From positions 2,792,501 through 2,856,500 of the forward strand of contig JAKSXM010000231.1 in the NCBI GenBank assembly GCA_022575985.1: a stretch of 64,000 bases of DNA, given 5' to 3'. Made by a program: the position numbers and the translations under genes. This DNA comes from Anagrus nilaparvatae. Taxonomy: Eukaryota; Arthropoda; Insecta; Hymenoptera; Mymaridae. Below are positions 58,201 to 64,000 of the stretch, in pieces. Below the pieces are notes generated by a model. It saw only the letters and a program-made list of their open reading frames with translations. It had not been told where the DNA came from and made no database searches. Positions within the stretch are counted from its first letter, which is position 1. Each line of letters starts with the position of its first letter.

Positions 58201-60026
58201 ATGCTTTTCGGTAGGCCTTAAATAATTTTTCTAAATTATTAATTAATTACAAGTGTCAAAATTTAAGAAAAACAGATTTTTTTAATTTTCCTAATTTTAT
58301 ATCAACACTGTGAAAATATATTGCTTGTATTTTCAATTTTAAAGCAGGTATTCAAAACTTTGCCCTGCTGCTAAGAAGCCAAAAATAAAAAAATATGCAA
58401 ATAATCATAAAATTTTATGATTTAATCATCCATAAAAAAAAATAATGATTTTCTAATGACATAATTATAAGTTTTTTTTGAAGGAATATATTTTTACAGT
58501 GAATGTATTGATTTGTGTGGCTGTTAGGTTTATTTAGCAAAATATTTTTGTAAAAATTTTTTTTTATTTATTTTTGAAACTTTTAACTACATTAAAAGGA
58601 ATACACTATTTTTTACACACGAGTTTTACGCCCGGGAGGGCAAAAAAGTTTTATTTTGCAAAGATATAAAGATATTTCACTTTTTAGAAACCAAGATAAT
58701 TTACAGATTCTAATAATCATTCTAAAAAAATTGAGTATAAAATTACAAATAAATTAAACTAAAATCTTTAATATAAATTTTACAATTAAAATATTTAATT
58801 TTTTAAGAAATTATTGCTAAATGTAAAATTTTTACCTAACAGAAATTGCATTTATGCCAAGTTTACAACCCATCACATATTTTTTTAAAATGAAAAATTT
58901 CTTGATTTATATTTTAGTACTTATTTGATCACTTAGATGTCACTTTTCTCGAAAGAGAAATGGCTATTGAATCCTATTTAAGTAAGGCATATGCCATATT
59001 TTAAAATCAAAATTTTTGAAATTAAAATTTTTGAATATGGCTATAATACCTAATACATATTTTCTTTAACTAACTTTTTTTCAAAAAATCAGAAACCGGA
59101 AACTTTAGAAAACTGATATAAAATTTATATTTCAAAGCGAGTTCTTGGCTGAATATTTATTGAATTGCACCATTTAGTTTTAAATTTTGTGAAGCAAATC
59201 TTTTTTACAAGTCCCTAATAAAATGACTTAAAAATGAAAATTAAAACAATATGATGTCAACCAATTAATAATATTAAACACATAATATTCATAAAATATT
59301 ATCAAAAAATACTTAAATCAAATAATCGAGTAGTAAAATGCGCAAATTACAAATAATCTACTCTTGACGTAAGTGAAAATCTATTATAGACTGAAAAATT
59401 GATATAATTTCCCTCTTGATTCAAGTGGCATTAACTTCAATTGAACTCCTATTTTCAACCAATGTTCTTTTCATTCTATTTTTGAATAAATTGAATAACT
59501 GTCTGACTATATGATAAAATTTTATTTTTATACTAATCCGTCGGACGTTCACTCGTCATCTCATGAATCCTTTGAGAAGAATATACCCTTTAATAAAAGA
59601 TCAACATATCATGTCTAAAACTAAGCAAATATTAGCAAAATAAAGTCAAGTAGTAAAAGCTAGATTAGTCAGACAGCGAAGAGAAAATTCTGAAAATTAG
59701 AAAAATAATAGCCGAAATCTTATATTAATGGATCTTTTATATTAAAAGGCAAAAAGTAAACAGAAAAATACAACAACGCCTTGAATATCTTCTTTTATTT
59801 ACACTCAGCGTTCAGTATCACGTTCAATGTGTAAACAAAATATACAGAAGAACCCTTATAAGAAAAAACGTCACTGCCAACTTGTATTTGTCTAGGGATA
59901 AATTCATATTAGCTTATGAATTTCGTTGTAAATAAATAAAAATATTTTTTTTGATTTTATGCCAAATAAAAAAGTAATTAAATCTGAATAAAATGATTTT
60001 TTAATTTCATTTTTTTTAATTTACAG
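58201..60026 (+). other. Probable intron of the gene with the exon at 60027
   Basis: No ORF is supported. The stretch ends in a pyrimidine-rich acceptor. If the promoter assignment at 57540-58200 is right, this is the first intron. Confidence 0.3.
58944..58985 (+). repeat. TTTCTC-GNRA-GAGAAATG hairpin motif, copy f
   Basis: TTTTCTCGAAAGAGAAATGG is followed by CTATTGAATCCTATTTAA. It lies about 1 kb upstream of the exon at 60027. Confidence 0.4.
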
Positions 60027-60086
60027 ATGCCAGCAGTTCGTACAAGGGTGGCTGGAGCCACGCAACGTCGCCTGCCCCTGGACAGG
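60027..60086 (+). CDS. 60-bp exon of an unidentified large gene
   Basis: The exon is bounded by a good acceptor (TTTTTTTTAATTTACAG) and a consensus donor (CAGG|GTGAGT). It starts directly at an ATG and encodes MPAVRTRVAGATQRRLPLDR in phase 0. It is about 65 percent G+C in a background near 25 percent, and the codons end in G or C, unlike the other genes here, which suggests strong conservation. Other frames are also open (one gives QQFVQGWLEPRNVACPW), so the frame is not certain. No further exon is visible before the window ends, so the next intron is longer than 3.9 kb. The promoter-like region at 57540-58200 could be its start. I do not recognise the protein. Confidence 0.5.
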
Positions 60087-63000
60087 GTGAGTTTATTATT
60101 CTTGTTCGTATAAGCGCGAGGTTTTATAGTATTTAGGGATGCTCGTTAATTTTTTTTCATCGTTTATTAATTATGTAAGACTGATTCAGAATATTTTTAT
60201 TACTCGTGTCTGTTTTAATGAGGTAATTAACATTTCTTATGATTAATATCTTTTTTTTTAAGGAAATTTATTACTAGAAAATAGGGATAACTTGTTAATA
60301 AATTTTCTAGATTACAATAATTTAATTTCACACTTAAAAAATAAAAAATATTTTTCTTCCCTGCTTTTAATTATAGAGAGCAAAAAAAACACTATAATGT
60401 ATCATGAAATTAGACATGGAATTAGAACAGAGTCTCGAGGTAGTAATTTTCTTTTTTGATTTTAATCTTTATTCAACCATAATTTTATTCTTTGTTTTAT
60501 GCTATCGTGAAAATCGAAAAAAATTTTCATACTTAATTACTTTTTTGTAGAAAAAATTGAAAAATATTTCGTTAATTTTTAGTTCAAGGCTTTTTTCGAG
60601 TTAATTAAAAGAGTTTTATTAGATTTTAAAAAGTAATTTTCGATTTGTATAAGTGGGATTTGAATTTTAATCAGAAAGTGTATTAATCAAAATTTTATGA
60701 AAAGAACAAATGTACTAATTACACTTTCTTTATCATTCGTTTTCATTTTTTTATTTTAAATTTATGGCACAGGTCGTAAATAATATTTTAGTCCTTATAA
60801 TTAAAATAATAAATTTTGTGAGATTTGAAATATAATTTTTATCAAAAATACAAATACAAAGGTTGGTTTTAACATTTTAATACCATGAAAAAATTGAGAT
60901 TTTTAAAAATTTAAGGCTCTTGAAAAAAAAAATTTATGATACACAAGGGGCTTTACAAGTTCCGAAGTGACGTTTTTTTTCTGATTCTAAATAAATATAA
61001 GATTGAAATTAACAATAATTTGTTTTTTGCTACTAAATGGTAAAATCAGATTTGCCTAATTTTTCCCAGTCTTGTTCACACGACTAGGTCGCTTTATTTG
61101 AAATTTTTAAATTTGTCTTGTTTTATCATTCGATAATCATGGAAGGCTTAAAAAAGTCTTCTTAGAAAATTTTGGTTCAGGTTACCTAAAATTCTTGATT
61201 TGTTAGGAAATCAAATCAGAAAATTTTAATTTGTGCAGAATCTTCGAAGTGGTTGTCTAATCCCAGGGGCATTCACAATTTCAGTTAATTTTGAGGTTTC
61301 AGCAGTTTTTTTAGTTTTTTATACACTGTAAACAAAAAAATCCGCTTGTGATTAGCAAAAATTACGCTTGTGATGGATAGTAGGATTTTTTGTTCCTATT
61401 CAAACGATTGCAAATAGCCTGAAACTCAAAGAAAATTAAATTTTTTTTTTTTATTATTTAGAATATGCGCGCAGTGGAAAAATAAATGAATAGAATTTTT
61501 TCAATTTTCTTTATACGTTTCAAATTAATTTTCAATCGCCTAAGTAAAAAAAAATCCAAACGGATTTTTTACCAGTATAAAAATCCAAAATAATGTCATA
61601 ATATTTACCGAAAATATCTAAAAGATTATTGCAATAAAACTTATCCAAAATAAATACTTTTACTCTTTCGTTCATATATTACACTGCAAATCATTTCCAC
61701 TTGCCATCAGTGGAAATCCCCTTTTACATTAGCGGAATTCCGCTTACCGTTGTAAACACCCACATGCTGTAAGTGGAAAATTATTTATCCTACCACACAA
61801 GCAGATTTCTGGAAAATCGATAAACTTTAATTCCATAAAATTTTAATTACACGGTTTATTCTAAAACAGTCATTCGCCTTTCCAAGATCATAATTATGAG
61901 GGTTTAAAAACTATGCAATAAATTTAAAGCATTTTAATTTGAAATAATCAATAACTGCACGAGGTCATTAGCTTACTGTAACAATGAAAACAATAAAAAT
62001 ATTTTTTTAAAGAAATTTCATAAAATAATTTTTCGTATATAAATTTCAAGAAAAAAAAAATTGTCTATTGTTCCATTTGAACAAAAACTAAAGTATAAAA
62101 ACTCGCACAAAGCGGATTTTTCTATCTTATGTAAATTCTTTTCTCATAATTTTCAAAGTCTCAAGAAACCTTTAGCATCCTTAGTTATTTCCTAAAAAGC
62201 TCTTCATCCGTATAAGTGTCTCAAACGCATACATTTAAAAAATAGAAAAAAAGCTTTGTTTAAAAATTCACACAGAAACACACACATGAGCAGAGCGCGT
62301 TATAAAGAAATAACAAAATTTTCGCCTATGGCTTTTTAAAATTTCTATCTTCTCTTCTACTCTGCGTTTAATATTTAGATAAAGAAAAATAACACACAAA
62401 AGTAAATATGATTTTCTGTGCCTCGAGGGTTCAGTTTTACACTCAAAGTGTAATACAAAGCTTTTTGAAGCTTTTTGGTTATGACATAACTAGCGAGAAA
62501 AATCGTATATATTTAAAGTTTGGGTCTTGACCGACGGCAATTATTCATTCTTGCATGAAATTGAAATTCTAAAAAAAATTTTTTAATTTAAAAAAAAAGT
62601 GTTTATTTAGAAAAAAATATTTCTTTTAGTAAATAGCAGGTGTTTTGTATGAGTAAACGGAAGGAAAAAGATTTATTTACATAACTTAGTTTTTTATCTA
62701 AGGGCTAAAAATATCTTTTTTTTTTATTACGTAATACGTAAATTGCGTGACTTCCCCAAAACAGCCTGCTTGACCAACCGATCATTTAAAAGAACTAAAG
62801 GTGAATAATAATAAATTCGGGCTGACTTATATAAAAAATTTATATGCATGAGAGTCACGTGTAATATTCATTTCCATATATTTGAAATTTTATCTTTTGG
62901 AAATCATCTATGCTAATGACGGGTTTTAAAAAGTCAAGGTGCTTTTTTTCTCTTTATTAAACCCTTTTGGCTTACTTGCCGTGACTATCTTGTATAATGC

Positions 63001-63526
63001 AATGAAGTCGAAATTTTTAAAATTATAAACTCTTTTTAGTATGTGCGTTTTAGTGAAAATTTAAGAAAATTTTTTTAAAGGTTTCGTTGATTTTTTGGAA
63101 TTTTGATGCAAAGTGACTACGATTTTAAAATATTCAAACTACAAAAATTAGTTTTTTCTGTCAATCTCATAATGAGAATATTTTGTTATAATGTAAATTT
63201 ATCAAAAATTTTTTTAATTAAGTATAAAATATTTTTAAGGGAAAATAATCATTTGGCTGCTAAAATAAGAATACTTTGAGTTAATTTACCAAAGTAGGCT
63301 TAAAACACAAAAATGGCTGCCAAAAATTAAGGATCTGACCTAGATAGATAAAATTTGCTTTCAGTACTTATTTTTAGTTGTACTTTCGAAAAAATATTTG
63401 GGCTGATTTCTACCGCTCTTCGGATTAATTTGGGCCCAGTTGGAGTGGAATCCTTCGTATAGAAAAAGTTGAAATGTAAGAATAAAAATTAGGAAAGCAG
63501 GATGTAAAAAAGCAGTGCTTAAAAAT
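60087..63526 (+). other. Probable long intron with MITEs
   Basis: Begins at a consensus donor. No coding exon is seen; it carries members of the ACACTGAAAAAAA family and other repeats. Confidence 0.35.
61322..61578. mobile_element. Copy of the ACACTGAAAAAAA MITE family
   Basis: TACACTGTAAACAAAAAAATCCGCTTG on the left (key bases) and AAACGGATTTTTTACCAGTATA on the right are inverted. Inside are CAAACGATTGCAAATAGCC and CAATCGCC. A related fragment starts at 61680. Confidence 0.5.
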
Positions 63527-63752
63527 TAGGGGTGTGCGGTTACTCAAAAGTCGGGTCGGGAATCCGTAATTTCGGGTTTTTTATTTGAATTGGGTCGATT
63601 TTGAGATATCCAAGGAAGCTTTCGATTCAAAACTGCCACTGTAGAGCTTTTTTGGGAAGTTTTGGGCTTCACACGAAATCTGACCAAAATCTGACAAAAA
63701 AGGCCGCAATTTTGGGTATCTGATCTTACTTTTGGGTAACCACACACCCCTA
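63527..63752. mobile_element. 226-bp hAT-type MITE with 8-bp TSD
   Basis: Inverted termini TAGGGGTGTGCGGTTAC and GTAACCACACACCCCTA are flanked on both sides by TTAAAAAT (63519-63526 and 63753-63760), an 8-bp target duplication. Tips and duplication length fit the hAT superfamily. ORFs crossing it (63544-63835, minus) are by-products. Confidence 0.8.
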
Positions 63753-64000
63753 TTAAAAATAAATCGGCTTGTTTCACGTTCACATTTATTTAAAAGAAAA
63801 AATTTTAAGTTTTTGACTGGAAATGAGTTATTCAAGGGATCAAGTAATTTAATTTGAAGTTTTGAAAAAAGGAATAAAGAAATTACCCTTATAAAGGGTT
63901 CAAAGGTCTTTAGCTACAGGATCTTTTTAATAATTTTGTCTCAAAACTCAGTAAAACATGCCATTTCACAAACAATAGAAGCACTGAAAGATATTAAATG

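Noticed and set aside
63544..63835. Two overlapping ORFs of 79 and 84 residues
   Set aside because: They run across the hAT MITE at 63527-63752.
1..64000. tRNA, rRNA, CRISPR, LTR retrotransposon or viral genes
   Set aside because: I looked for tRNA-type hairpins and TTCGA boxes, reverse transcriptase motifs, long direct terminal repeats and regularly spaced repeats. I found none I could support.

Overview
The window is AT-rich DNA (clearly above 70 percent A+T by eye) from a eukaryote, almost certainly an insect. Three genes encode classical six-cysteine odorant-binding proteins (OBPs), an insect family. Introns are short with GT-AG ends, TATA boxes lie 40-60 bp before start codons, and the intergenic DNA is full of small DNA transposons. 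I cannot name the species. Short introns and secreted effector-like genes would fit a gall midge or a parasitoid wasp, but that is inference. Most of the window is non-coding, and exon structures were read by hand, so a boundary may be off by a base.

Layout. 1-12.5 kb is gene-poor, with several foldback elements, a 1.42-kb element with 28-bp terminal repeats (8722-10142), and the first copy of a repeat family built like the Helentron-derived HINE/DINE-1 elements (10867-12311). 12.5-24.3 kb is a tandem segmental duplication. Each unit carries one OBP gene on the minus strand (12914-13599 and 18795-19481) followed by the same repeat block. Later insertions disrupted both units: an 814-bp palindrome, a TTAA-flanked foldback, a GC-rich foldback and a HINE-like element. 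A third OBP gene lies on the plus strand (24616-25626). 26.0-28.85 kb is a decayed Mutator-like element with two inverted FLYWCH/MULE fragments around a palindromic array.

30.0-35.1 kb holds two convergent genes for secreted proteins. One (30039-31928) is a 543-aa protein with a disordered N-terminal half and a C-terminal domain that looks like the His-box part of a ubiquitin-specific protease. The other (33211-35054, minus) is a 312-aa protein kinase with a signal-peptide exon and all catalytic residues. A 381-bp near-perfect palindrome separates their 3' ends. 36-56 kb is repeat-rich and includes two paralogous small coiled-coil ORFs (43863-44075 and 46991-47230). 57.3-60.1 kb looks like a promoter region followed by a 60-bp conserved-looking exon (60027-60086), probably the start of a large plus-strand gene that continues past the window.

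How the genes may work together. The OBPs form a small chemosensory cluster, or if expressed in saliva or venom, a carrier cluster, that grew by tandem duplication. By hand count the A/B pair differs mainly at nonsynonymous sites while introns and flanks are nearly identical. The secreted kinase and secreted USP-like protein share a signal-peptide exon joined by a phase-0 intron and could be a pair of effectors that modify proteins outside the producing cell. That is the most interesting hypothesis here. The repeats include at least eight terminal-inverted-repeat or foldback families and a recurrent GNRA-type hairpin motif.
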